In this document: one piece after another, positions 8,009 through 15,909 of the stretch
How positions within the stretch are numbered: the first letter of the stretch is position 1
How the letters are laid out: each line of letters opens with the position of its first letter
Origin: Rhizobiales bacterium 65-9
Lineage (GTDB): Bacteria; Pseudomonadota; Alphaproteobacteria; Rhizobiales; Beijerinckiaceae
Assembly (NCBI GenBank): GCA_001899525.1
Contig: MKVY01000045.1
Coordinates: 4,677-47,405, forward strand
Reading direction: 5' to 3'
Length of the DNA: 42,729 nucleotides
Notes under the pieces: generated by a model
What the model saw: only the letters and a program-made list of their open reading frames with translations
What the model was told of the DNA's origin: nothing
The model's database searches: none
Program-made: the position numbers and the translations under genes

Positions 8009-8762
8009 CGTCGGCAAGACGTTCGGCGGCCTCAAGGCGCTGGATGGCGTGTCGTTCGGCCTCGCGAAGGGCGAGGTGCTGGGGCTCGTTGGCCCGAACG
8101 GCTCCGGCAAATCGACGATGATCAATGTCCTGTCCGGCGTCTATCGGCCGGATGGCGGCGACGTGCGGCTCGACGGCAGAAGTCTCGTGGGCGCGAAGCC
8201 AAGCGCGATCGCCGCCGCCGGCCTCTCGCGCACATTCCAGAATTTGCAGATTTTCGGCGGCCTCAGCGTTCGCGAGAATGTTCTGGTCGGGCGCGACTGC
8301 CGCCTGCGCTCGGGAATGCTTGGCGGCGTGTTCGGATTGGGCGGTTCGCTCCGCGAGGAGCGCGAGGCGAAAAGCCTCGCGGCCGATTTGCTGGAGAAGG
8401 TCGGCCTCGCCCGCTTTGTCGACGCCCCACCCTCGATGCTCTCTTACGGCCAGCGCCGCCTGCTCGAGGTGGCCCGCGCGCTCGCCGCCGATCCCAAGGT
8501 GCTCATGCTGGATGAGCCCTGCGCCGGGCAGTCGCAAGCCGAGGCGGATGCGCTCGCCGTTCTCATCCGCGCGCTGGCGAAAACCGGGATCGCGGTGATC
8601 GTCATCGAGCACAATATGCGTTTCGTCATGAATCTGGTCGACCGCATCGTCGCGCTGAATTTCGGCCGCAAGATCGCGGAGGGAACGCCCGAGGCGATCC
8701 GCGGCGACGAAGCGGTGATCGAAGCCTATCTTGGAAGGCGCGGCCATGCTGAGCGTCGATAA
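7983..8762 (+). CDS. LIV-type ABC transporter ATPase (LivG family)
   Basis: 259-residue cytoplasmic ATPase. Walker A is GPNGSGKST (37-45), the signature is LSYGQRR, Walker B is VLMLDEPCAG and the switch His lies in VIVIEHNMRF. The GTG start follows GAGGA inside the end of livM. The D-loop region reads PCAGQSQAEAD where LivG proteins usually have P-A-A-G-L-N-P, a mild departure. It works with the LivF-type ATPase encoded next, whose start lies inside this gene. Confidence 0.87.
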   Translation: MVELLSVRDVGKTFGGLKALDGVSFGLAKGEVLGLVGPNGSGKSTMINVLSGVYRPDGGDVRLDGRSLVGAKPSAIAAAGLSRTFQNLQIFGGLSVRENVLVGRDCRLRSGMLGGVFGLGGSLREEREAKSLAADLLEKVGLARFVDAPPSMLSYGQRRLLEVARALAADPKVLMLDEPCAGQSQAEADALAVLIRALAKTGIAVIVIEHNMRFVMNLVDRIVALNFGRKIAEGTPEAIRGDEAVIEAYLGRRGHAERR

Positions 8763-9459
8763 ACTCTGCGTCGGCTACGGCGAGGCCGACGTTCTCCACG
8801 ATGTGACGCTGCGCGTTGGAGAGGGCGAGATCGTGGCGGTGCTCGGCGCGAACGGCGCCGGCAAGACGACGCTTCTCGCGGCCTTGTCCGGCCTCATTCC
8901 CGCGCGCGCCGGCGAAGCGATGTTCGACGGCCGCTCGCTCGTCGGCGCTGCCGCCGAGCGGATCGTCGGCTGGGGATTGAGCCATGTGCCGCAGGGCCGC
9001 CGCATCTTTCCGGGACTGTCGGTGATGGAGAATCTGGTCGTGGCGCGCACCGCCGCGACCGATCGCGCCGAGGGCGGCTTCGCCGCCGCCGTCGCCGAGG
9101 CCGAAGAACTGTTTCCGCGATTGAACGAGCGCCGCGATCAGCTCGGCTGGTCGCTGTCCGGCGGCGAGCAGCAGATGCTCGCCGTGGCGCGCGCGCTTGT
9201 CGCGCGCCCGAAGATGATCCTGCTCGATGAGCCGTCGCTGGGACTCGCGCCCATGATCGTCGAAACGATGTTCTCGACGATTCTCGAAATCAGGCGCAGG
9301 GAAAAGGTCGGCATGCTTGTGGTCGAGCAAAATGCGGAGCAGGCGCTGCGGGTCGCCGACCGCGTCTATGTGATGGAGCTCGGCCGCATCGTGCTCGAAG
9401 GCCCGGCCGATGAGGTCGCGCGCGATCCCGCGATCGAGCGCGCTTATCTTGGCGCGTGA
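8746..9459 (+). CDS. LIV-type ABC transporter ATPase (LivF family)
   Basis: 237 residues from ATG 8746, which follows GGAAGG. An in-frame TTG at 8731 is less likely. Walker A is GANGAGKTT (34-42), the LivF-type Q-loop segment is GLSHVPQGRRIFPGLSVMENL, the signature is LSGGEQQM, and Walker B is MILLDEPSLGLAP. It overlaps livG by 17 bases. With LivG it forms the nucleotide-binding dimer of the first LIV-type transporter in this window. Confidence 0.88.
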   Translation: MLSVDKLCVGYGEADVLHDVTLRVGEGEIVAVLGANGAGKTTLLAALSGLIPARAGEAMFDGRSLVGAAAERIVGWGLSHVPQGRRIFPGLSVMENLVVARTAATDRAEGGFAAAVAEAEELFPRLNERRDQLGWSLSGGEQQMLAVARALVARPKMILLDEPSLGLAPMIVETMFSTILEIRRREKVGMLVVEQNAEQALRVADRVYVMELGRIVLEGPADEVARDPAIERAYLGA

Positions 9460-9475
9460 CGGCGGAACCGGCGGC

Positions 9476-10243
9476 ATGGCCCGCGAGGAGTTGCGCTTCG
9501 AGCCGGTCAGCAAGCGCCTCGTGAGCGAGGAAATCGCGCGGCGCATCAGCGACGCGGTGCGCGCTGGCAAGCTGCGAAAAGGCGACCGGCTGCCCTCGGA
9601 GCGCGCGCTGGCGGAACAGTTCGGCGTGAGCCGGCCCACGATTCGGGAAGCCGGCCGGCTGCTCGTGGAGGCCGGGCTCGTCACGATCAGACCGGGCGCG
9701 CAAGGCGGCATGATCGTCGCGAGCGAATATGCGCCTTACGCCTTTCTCGGCAGCGAGCCGCGCCTGCGGCCGGGCGAAATGTTCGAGATTCTGGAGTTGC
9801 GGCGACTGATATTGCCGTGGGTGGCGCAGGAGGCGGCGTCCTATGCGAACGACGACGATTTCGACCGCATGCATGCCGCAGTCGCGTTCGGGCGGCAGGA
9901 GTTGCAGCGGCTCGCCACGGCGCCATTCAGCGCCGACAGCGCCGAACTGATCGTGACGGCGAGCGCAAGGTTCGATCTCGCTCTCGCGCAGGCGACAGGC
10001 AACAGCCTCGTGCTGCGACTGATGGACATGCTGCTACGCTGGCTGGCGCCGCTTCGCCTCATGACGCTCGAACGCAAGGACGATCTCGTCCCCGCGATCG
10101 ATGTCGTGGAGCAGACTCTCGCGGCGCTGGAAAGCGGCGACCGCGCGAAGGTCGCCGAGGTGATCGAGTACCGCCTGCAGGTGCTGGAACGAGCGCTGGA
10201 GCAGCGATCGGGGCGCATGCCGCGCGCCAAGCGGCGCGCCTAA
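9476..10243 (+). CDS. GntR-family regulator, FadR (FCD) subfamily
   Basis: 255 residues. The winged helix at about 12-80 has GDRLPSERALAEQFGVSRPTIREA, the GntR hallmark. An all-helical FCD-type effector domain spans about 105-235. FCD regulators usually bind a metal through conserved histidines. Here the F-H of the family reads F-D (ARFDLALAQATGNSLV), and the later H positions read VVEQTL and IEYRLQV. The metal site therefore seems lost, as in E. coli FadR, which binds acyl-CoA. It is the last gene of the cassette 1 operon, 16 bases after livF. The dyad at 3799-3821 is its probable operator, giving feedback control. Confidence 0.85.
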   Translation: MAREELRFEPVSKRLVSEEIARRISDAVRAGKLRKGDRLPSERALAEQFGVSRPTIREAGRLLVEAGLVTIRPGAQGGMIVASEYAPYAFLGSEPRLRPGEMFEILELRRLILPWVAQEAASYANDDDFDRMHAAVAFGRQELQRLATAPFSADSAELIVTASARFDLALAQATGNSLVLRLMDMLLRWLAPLRLMTLERKDDLVPAIDVVEQTLAALESGDRAKVAEVIEYRLQVLERALEQRSGRMPRAKRRA

Positions 10244-10283
10244 GGCGATCGCGCGCCGCATGAGCCTCTGGCGGCGCGCCCAA

Positions 10284-10328
10284 GCATGATGCGGAAAAAC
10301 GGAATCCGGTTTTCCGAAAACATCATGC
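10284..10328. repeat. intergenic palindromic repeat
   Basis: GCATGATG (10284-10291) pairs with CATCATGC (10321-10328). Nested inside are CGGAAAA and TTTTCCG around an ATCCGG-type centre. The whole unit of about 45 bases can fold as a long hairpin and lies between two convergent genes, where it may also serve as a bidirectional terminator. It is the kind of dispersed palindrome seen many times in Hyphomicrobiales genomes; a decayed copy is at 109-150. Confidence 0.7.
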
Positions 10329-10358
10329 TCCGGCAAGCATCGCCGCGCCGCCTTTCGT

Positions 10359-11264
10359 TCACTGCGGCATCGGATAATCGTCCGCGTTCAGGACCCAGCC
10401 CTTCTTCTGAGAGAAATCGAGCCGGGGCGGCGAGAAAATATCGACGAGTTGGTTGAGGCCCGGCTCCATCCCGCGCGTGGTGTGGATCGCCGGCGGCGGA
10501 ATCACGGTCACGGACGGCGATTTCACATGCGGGTGCTCGTCCGCGCGCCACATATCCATGTCCACCGTCCACGGCCAGCGCAGATGGTGAATGAACGATC
10601 CGTCCAGAGCGAGCGAGCATTGCTCGAAATCGTCGTGATGATGCGGCGACAGTTTATGGATGTCGCGCGGGCCCATCTGTTCGTCGAGGAAGTTGACCAT
10701 GACGGTCGTGCAGCGCCAGATGCGCCCGAAGCGGCCCGGCTCCTTCGGCACATCCAGGGAATAGGTTCTGATCTTGAAACCGTCCTTCGGCGCCGGCCAC
10801 GCCTGAAACGGCGGAATGTTCGGATGCGGCTCGGCGTAGGAGGTCGCATTCGCGCATTTTGCGTTGAGATCGGGCGACTGTGACGAGAAGAGCCTGACGA
10901 TGCGCCCGCCTTTCTCCAGCGTGATCGCGCCGTCGCCCGGCGGCATGATGATCAGCGAGAAGCCGTCGACTTTTTCGGTCTGTCCCTTCGCGGAAGCGAC
11001 GACCGGCGTATTCTTGTCGGGCACGATCACGACATATTCGTCGCGCTGCCCGTCGCGTTTGAAGACCACGCCGGGCTTCGCATCGGTGTAAGCGACGACG
11101 AAATTCTGCCCGCGGCAATACCAGGTCTTTCCGTTGGCGTCGTTGTCCTGCGGCGGCTCGTCGTAGAACAGGCCAAGTTCGGCGCCGGCGAAAGCCGTCG
11201 GCGCGGCCGATGAAGATGGCGCGGCGGAAGCAAGCGCGGAGCGCGGATCGGACTTATCATACAT
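10359..11264 (-). CDS. cupin-like protein, function unknown
   Basis: 301 residues, no signal peptide. The centre has a cupin motif, HKLSPHHHDDFEQCSLALDG, with a histidine cluster and a downstream Glu that could bind a metal. Further on, PPPAIHTTRGMEPGLNQLVDIFS resembles cupin motif 2 (H-x3...N). The N-terminal half (YCRGQNFVVAYTDAKPG onward) may be a second, metal-free barrel. Bicupins act as dioxygenases, isomerases or lyases; the reaction here cannot be inferred. It is the last gene of the second LIV-type transporter operon, 54 bases after livH, so it probably acts on the imported compound. Confidence 0.7.
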   Translation of the reverse strand: MYDKSDPRSALASAAPSSSAAPTAFAGAELGLFYDEPPQDNDANGKTWYCRGQNFVVAYTDAKPGVVFKRDGQRDEYVVIVPDKNTPVVASAKGQTEKVDGFSLIIMPPGDGAITLEKGGRIVRLFSSQSPDLNAKCANATSYAEPHPNIPPFQAWPAPKDGFKIRTYSLDVPKEPGRFGRIWRCTTVMVNFLDEQMGPRDIHKLSPHHHDDFEQCSLALDGSFIHHLRWPWTVDMDMWRADEHPHVKSPSVTVIPPPAIHTTRGMEPGLNQLVDIFSPPRLDFSQKKGWVLNADDYPMPQ

Positions 11265-11318
11265 GACGTTCTCCTTGATCGGCTGACGCGAGAGGTCTGT
11301 CGCGTCGATTCAGGCGGC

Positions 11319-12212
11319 TCAGTGCGCCTTGCCGCCCTGCAATCCGGCGAAGATGCCCGCCGGGAAGATGAACAGCACGAGCAGCAGCACCGACAGCGCC
11401 GCGACATTCTTGAATCCGGCGCCGAACATCACGATCGCGACCGCCTGCAGGACGCCAAGCAGAACGCCGCCGGCGAGCGCGCCCGCGGCGCTTCCGAACC
11501 CGCCGATGATGGCCGCGATGAAGCCGTTCACGCCGAACGGCGTGCCGACATTATAGGCCGTCACCTGCGTCGGCGTGACGAGAATGCCGGCGACCGCGCC
11601 GAGCGCGGCCGACAGCGCGAAGGACAGCATCAGCATGCGGCTGACCGGAATGCCGAGCAGCGCCGCCGCCTCGCGATTCTGCGAGCAGGCGCGCAGCGCG
11701 CGTCCAGCAGTCGTGCGCGTGAAGAACAGCCAGAGCAGACCGACCATCAGCGCGCCGCAGCCGAGAATCCAGAATATCTGGTAGCCGATGGCGATGTCGC
11801 CGATCTTGAGCGGGCCGCCTGACGTGAACTCGTCGAAGCTCCGCGGCTGGTCGCCAAGCGTGAGGATCGTGATGCGCTCGATCATGAGCTGCGTCGCCAG
11901 CGTCGCCAGAATGATCGCGAACAGCGCCGCGCCGCGATTCCACATCGGCCGCACCACCGCGATCTCGATGAGGATGCCGGAAAGGGCGACGATCGGGATC
12001 GTCAGGATCGCGGCGAGATAGATCGGCAACCCAAGCCGGGTCAGCAGCGTGTGGCAGACCATGCCGCCGAGCATGACGAACACGCCCTGCGCGAAATTCA
12101 CGATGCCGCTGGCGTTGTAGATCACGCAGAATCCGATGCCGACGAGACCATAGATCAAGCCGACGCCGACGCCGTTGACGAGGCTCTGCAGAAGTTGGGT
12201 CATATCGACCAT
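11319..12212 (-). CDS. LIV-type ABC transporter permease (LivH family), second system
   Basis: 297-residue membrane protein. It has the LivH N-terminus LVNGVGVGLIYGLVGIGFCVIY followed by ASGIVNFAQGVFVMLG, and the coupling region QNREAAALLGIPVSRM. Its ATG overlaps the TGA of the preceding livG (TGATG). It is the last transporter gene of the operon that runs leftward from 15835, where the order SBP-F-M-G-H differs from the first system's SBP-H-M-G-F. Confidence 0.88.
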   Translation of the reverse strand: MVDMTQLLQSLVNGVGVGLIYGLVGIGFCVIYNASGIVNFAQGVFVMLGGMVCHTLLTRLGLPIYLAAILTIPIVALSGILIEIAVVRPMWNRGAALFAIILATLATQLMIERITILTLGDQPRSFDEFTSGGPLKIGDIAIGYQIFWILGCGALMVGLLWLFFTRTTAGRALRACSQNREAAALLGIPVSRMLMLSFALSAALGAVAGILVTPTQVTAYNVGTPFGVNGFIAAIIGGFGSAAGALAGGVLLGVLQAVAIVMFGAGFKNVAALSVLLLVLFIFPAGIFAGLQGGKAH

Positions 12213-12979
12213 CAGGCGGCCTCCGTGCCGCCGAGATAGGCGGCGAGTACATCGGGATGCGTCTTGATTTCCGCCGGCGCGCCTTCCGCGATCTTCCTGC
12301 CGAAATCGATCACGGCGATCCGCTGCGCGACGCGCATCACGAGGCCCATATCGTGCTCGACCAGAAGAACGGTGACGCCGCGCTGGTTCACCCGCTCGAT
12401 CACGTCGGCGAGAGCCGCCGTCTCCTGCACGTTCAGGCCGGCGGCGGGCTCGTCGAGCAGAAGCAGCTTCGGCTCCGCCGCCAGCGCGCGCGCCACTTCG
12501 AGCAGGCGCTGCTGGCCGTAGGGCAGCTTGTCGGCGAGCATGTCGCCGCGCCCGCCAAGACCGACGAAGTCGAGAAGCTCGCCCGTCTTGTCCGCGATGT
12601 GCTTCTCCTGCGCGCGCATCCAGCCCGGACGGAAAAGCGCGGACGCCACGCCGCCGCGCGTGACGCGGTGAAAGCCCGCCATCACATTCTGCGCGACGGT
12701 CAGATCCTTGAAGAGCTGCACGAGCTGGTAGGTGCGCACCAGGCCGCCTTCCGAGACCTGATATTGCGGCCGCCCGGTGATGTCGGCGCCGTCGAAGTGA
12801 ACCGAGCCGCTCGTCGGCGCAAAGAAGCCGGAGATCATGTTGAACAGGGTCGTCTTGCCGGCGCCGTTCGGGCCGATCACGGCGAACAGCGCGCCCTGTT
12901 CGACATCGAAGCTGATATTGTCGTTGGCGACGAGGCCGCCGAAGCGCTTCGTCACATTGCGGATCGAAAGCATCGCCAT
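12212..12979 (-). CDS. LIV-type ABC transporter ATPase (LivG family), second system
   Basis: 255 residues from ATG 12979 (MAMLSIRNVTKRFGG). An upstream in-frame start would lie inside livM and add an Arg-rich stretch unlike the family. Walker A is GPNGAGKTT (36-44), the LivG-type insert is LVRTYQLVQLFKDLTVAQNV, the signature region is LPYGQQRLLEVARAL, and Walker B is LLLLDEPAAGLN. It begins four bases after the livM stop and overlaps the livH start by one base. Confidence 0.88.
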   Translation of the reverse strand: MAMLSIRNVTKRFGGLVANDNISFDVEQGALFAVIGPNGAGKTTLFNMISGFFAPTSGSVHFDGADITGRPQYQVSEGGLVRTYQLVQLFKDLTVAQNVMAGFHRVTRGGVASALFRPGWMRAQEKHIADKTGELLDFVGLGGRGDMLADKLPYGQQRLLEVARALAAEPKLLLLDEPAAGLNVQETAALADVIERVNQRGVTVLLVEHDMGLVMRVAQRIAVIDFGRKIAEGAPAEIKTHPDVLAAYLGGTEAA

Positions 12980-12983
12980 CGGT

Positions 12984-14003
12984 TCACCCCGCCGCCTGAG
13001 CGGCCGCCGCGCTGGGCGCCGTTTCTGTCGCACGGCGGCGCGTGATCGCCGCGACGCCCTCGCCGATCAGCGCGAAAATCCCCTTCGGCGCGAAAATCAG
13101 GATCGACACCAGGATGATGCAGTAGGCCACATCCTGAAGCTCCTTTAGATGCATGCCGCGCAGAACCTCGGGCAGCATGGAGACGATCAGCGCGCCGATC
13201 ACCGGTCCCCAGGTCGTGCCGATGCCGCCGAGGAACAGCATCGTGAAGCTCTGGATCACCATCGCGGCGCCGAACACCTCCGGGCTGATGAAGCCGACAA
13301 AGTGCGCGAAGAGAGAGCCCGCCGCCGACGCGTACATCGCCGCGATGACGAACGCTGCGAGCTTGTAGCGCGCGACATTCACGCCCAGAGCCTGCGCCGC
13401 AGGCTCGCTGCCGGCGATGGACCGCAGAGCGCGGCCGAAACGCGAATCGCGCAGGCGCGTCGAAATCCAGACGCCGAGAAGAAGCAGCAGCGCCAGAGCG
13501 ACAAGCTGCTGCTTTTCGGTCGCCAGTTCAAAGCCGAACACGCCAAGCGGCGGAATGCCGGAATAGCCCATATAGCCCTGCGTGAGATCGATCCATTCGA
13601 TGCTGATCTCATAGGTGATGAGGCCTAGCGCGAACGTCGCCATCGCGAGGTAGTGGCCGCGCAGCTTCAGCGTCGGATAGCCGATGATCGCGGCCACGAT
13701 TCCGGCGAAGATCATGGACACGAAGAATGCCGCGACCGGATCCCAGTAATAGGTCGCGGTGAGGATCGCGGTGCCATAGCCGCCGAGCGCCGCGAATGCG
13801 TTCTGTCCGAACGACGCCTGCCCGGTATAGCCCATGAAGAAATTGAGGCCCGTGCAGAAAATTCCGTAGATCGCGGCGAAGCCGACGATCGTGACGACGT
13901 AGCCGTTGGAGTTCAGTGCGAGCAGGAGAACGACCAGAACGAGCGCGACAGGCGCCGCCGTCGTTGCGACCCGCCTAGTGAAGGTAGTAGCGCGAGAGGT
14001 CAT
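12984..14003 (-). CDS. LIV-type ABC transporter permease (LivM family), second system
   Basis: 339-residue inner-membrane protein. It has the LivM features GLNFFMGYTGQASFGQNAFAALGGYG, LKLRGHYLAMATFALGLI and the coupling segment RALRSIAGSEPAAQALGVNVARYKLAAF. The C-terminus is a short hydrophilic Ala-rich tail. Its start overlaps the end of livF by 29 bases, consistent with coupled translation. Confidence 0.88.
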   Translation of the reverse strand: MTSRATTFTRRVATTAAPVALVLVVLLLALNSNGYVVTIVGFAAIYGIFCTGLNFFMGYTGQASFGQNAFAALGGYGTAILTATYYWDPVAAFFVSMIFAGIVAAIIGYPTLKLRGHYLAMATFALGLITYEISIEWIDLTQGYMGYSGIPPLGVFGFELATEKQQLVALALLLLLGVWISTRLRDSRFGRALRSIAGSEPAAQALGVNVARYKLAAFVIAAMYASAAGSLFAHFVGFISPEVFGAAMVIQSFTMLFLGGIGTTWGPVIGALIVSMLPEVLRGMHLKELQDVAYCIILVSILIFAPKGIFALIGEGVAAITRRRATETAPSAAAAQAAG

Positions 14004-14694
14004 GGTGCGACTTGATCTCGTTGGCGGGCAATTCGGCGACGATGCCGCCGAGCGAGAGGATATAGACGCGCTTAGCGAGCCTGAGCGCGAGCGGCGCCTT
14101 CTGCTCGACGAGCAGGATGCCGAGTCCCTGCCGGTTGAGCTGGCCGAGCGTCTCGAGAATCTCGGACGCGACGCGGGGCGCGAGCCCGAGCGAAGGCTCG
14201 TCCAGCATCAGAAGCTTCGGCTTCGCCATCAGCGCGCGGCCGATCGCCAGCATCTGCTGCTCGCCGCCGGAAAGCGACGAGGCGATCTGCTCGTAGCGCT
14301 CCTTCAGCCGCGGAAAGAGCGTGAACACCGAAGCGATGCGCTCCTCGACGGTCTCGGACGCGTCCATCGTATAGGCGCCGAGCGTGAGGTTTTCATGCAC
14401 CGTCATCTGGCCGAACAGGCCCCGTCCCTCCTGCACCATGATGATGCCGGCGCGCGCGCGATCATGGGTGGCGAGCGCGGTGATGTCGCGGCCTTTGAAG
14501 AAGATCCGCCCCGAGGCGGGAGTGAGTCGCGTCATCGCCCGCAGCATGGTCGTCTTGCCGGCGCCGTTGGGGCCCAGCACGGTGACGAGTTCGCCTTCGC
14601 CGACCGTGAGGCTCGTCGGCTTCAGCGCATGGACCCGGCCATAGAAGGCCGAAAGGTCCTGCGCCTCCAAGAGCGGCGTGGTTTCCGCAGCCAT
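13975..14694 (-). CDS. LIV-type ABC transporter ATPase (LivF family), second system
   Basis: 239 residues. Walker A is GPNGAGKTT (41-49), the Q-loop segment is GIIMVQEGRGLFGQMTVHENL, the signature is LSGGEQQM, and Walker B is LLMLDEPSLGLAP. It starts four bases after the binding-protein stop. Placing livF first after the binding protein is less common than placing it last and distinguishes this operon from the one at 5032-9459. Confidence 0.88.
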   Translation of the reverse strand: MAAETTPLLEAQDLSAFYGRVHALKPTSLTVGEGELVTVLGPNGAGKTTMLRAMTRLTPASGRIFFKGRDITALATHDRARAGIIMVQEGRGLFGQMTVHENLTLGAYTMDASETVEERIASVFTLFPRLKERYEQIASSLSGGEQQMLAIGRALMAKPKLLMLDEPSLGLAPRVASEILETLGQLNRQGLGILLVEQKAPLALRLAKRVYILSLGGIVAELPANEIKSHHDLSRYYLH

Positions 14695-14698
14695 CGGT

Positions 14699-15835
14699 TC
14701 ACTTCACTGCGAACTGGCCGTTGCGAAGCACGCCGATCACATATGGATTTTCTGTGATGCCGACATGCTGCTCGGGCGAGAAGTTGAACTTCGTGAAAGC
14801 GCCCTGAAAGCCGGTCACCTTCTCCACCGCGTCGCGCACGTCGGACCCGTCCGTCTTCTTGGCGATCTCGACCGCCTTCGCGATCACCTGAATCGCGTCC
14901 CATCCCCGCGCGCCGGCGTTCGGATCGCGGTCGCCATATTTGGCGCGCCAGACCTTGAGGAACGCATCGGCGGCTTCGCGCGCCGGACCCGCCGGAATCG
15001 ATTCCGGAATCTGCACGCCGGGCGCCGGGAACATGAAGCGTTCGCCGAGAATTTCGCCCGCCTGCTTGAGCGGCGCGCCGTCGTCGAGGCTGGCGAGCAG
15101 CAGCATGTTGTCGAGGCCGAGCTGCTTGATGTTCTTGGCGGTCGTCACCGTCGAACCGCCCTGCCCCATCTTCACGATCGCGCCGCCGCCGCCGCCATTG
15201 ATGCGTCCGATCTGAACGCTCATGTCGGGGTCGTCCTGCTTGTAGGATTCCGTCGCCACGACCTCGAGGCCGAAATCCTGCGCGATCTTGACGCCGATAT
15301 CCTTCATCAGCAGCGCATAAGGCGTCGGATCATGGAGAATCCCGATCTTGCGGATGTTCGTCTTCTCTTTGATGTAGCGATAGCGCGCCTCGATCTCGAA
15401 GCGCGGCGGCGGCAGGACGCTGAACGCCCATTTCTGCTCTTCCGGGCGCGGCGGCAGGATCGAGCACAGAACCATCGGAATCTTGGCGCGCACCACCGCG
15501 CCGGCGGCCGCGAAATTGCCGGCGGAGACGCAGCCGCTGGCGAAGGCCTGCACATTGTCGTTCGACATCATCTTGCGATAGACGACGACCGACTCCTGCG
15601 GCTCGGACTTGTTGTCCTCGACGATGAGTTCGACCTTCTTGCCGGCCAGGCCGCCTTTTGCGTTGAGCATGTCGACAGCCAGAAGCTGCCCGTCCCGCCA
15701 GCCGCGGTCGCTCGCAGCCGCATAGCCCGTCAGGCCGACGGCGGTGCCGATCTTGTAAACATCCTGCGCGTGAGCCGCCTGCGCGATGCAGAGCGCCAAT
15801 CCCGCCAAACCGAGAACGCTCGACCTGATGGCCAT
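14699..15835 (-). CDS. LIV-type ABC transporter substrate-binding protein, second system
   Basis: 378 residues from ATG 15835, preceded by GGGAGGAA; the longer frame runs into the regulator region and is rejected. A Sec signal covers about 1-23 (VLGLAGLALCIAQAAHA, cut before QDVYKIG). The mature protein is a Peripla_BP_6 fold (GTAVGLTGYAAASDRGWRDGQLLAVDMLNAKGGLAGK). It carries a run of five glycines (INGGGGGAIV), probably a surface loop. It is the first gene of the five-gene transporter operon that ends with the cupin gene. The ligand is unknown, but the linked enzymes suggest an organic acid, amide or aromatic-derived compound. Confidence 0.88.
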   Translation of the reverse strand: MAIRSSVLGLAGLALCIAQAAHAQDVYKIGTAVGLTGYAAASDRGWRDGQLLAVDMLNAKGGLAGKKVELIVEDNKSEPQESVVVYRKMMSNDNVQAFASGCVSAGNFAAAGAVVRAKIPMVLCSILPPRPEEQKWAFSVLPPPRFEIEARYRYIKEKTNIRKIGILHDPTPYALLMKDIGVKIAQDFGLEVVATESYKQDDPDMSVQIGRINGGGGGAIVKMGQGGSTVTTAKNIKQLGLDNMLLLASLDDGAPLKQAGEILGERFMFPAPGVQIPESIPAGPAREAADAFLKVWRAKYGDRDPNAGARGWDAIQVIAKAVEIAKKTDGSDVRDAVEKVTGFQGAFTKFNFSPEQHVGITENPYVIGVLRNGQFAVK

Positions 15836-15849
15836 CCGGTATTCCTCCC

Positions 15850-15885
15850 TGTTCTGATTAACGAAACAGTGTTCTGTTTTGTAAA
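15850..15885 (-). promoter_or_regulatory. candidate IclR operator upstream of the second transporter operon
   Basis: TGTTCTGATTAACGAA at 15850-15865 is followed 20 bases later by TGTTCTGTTTTGTAAA. Across the junction lies an inverted repeat, ACGAAACAG-TGTT-CTGTTTTGT (15861-15882), with one mismatch in nine pairs. It is 15 bases upstream of the binding-protein start codon, so binding would affect this operon. A 14/16 match to TGTTCTGATTAACGAA occurs at 20480-20495. Confidence 0.5.
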
Positions 15886-15909
15886 TAATGCGGGCCGTCT
15901 CCCGCCCTG

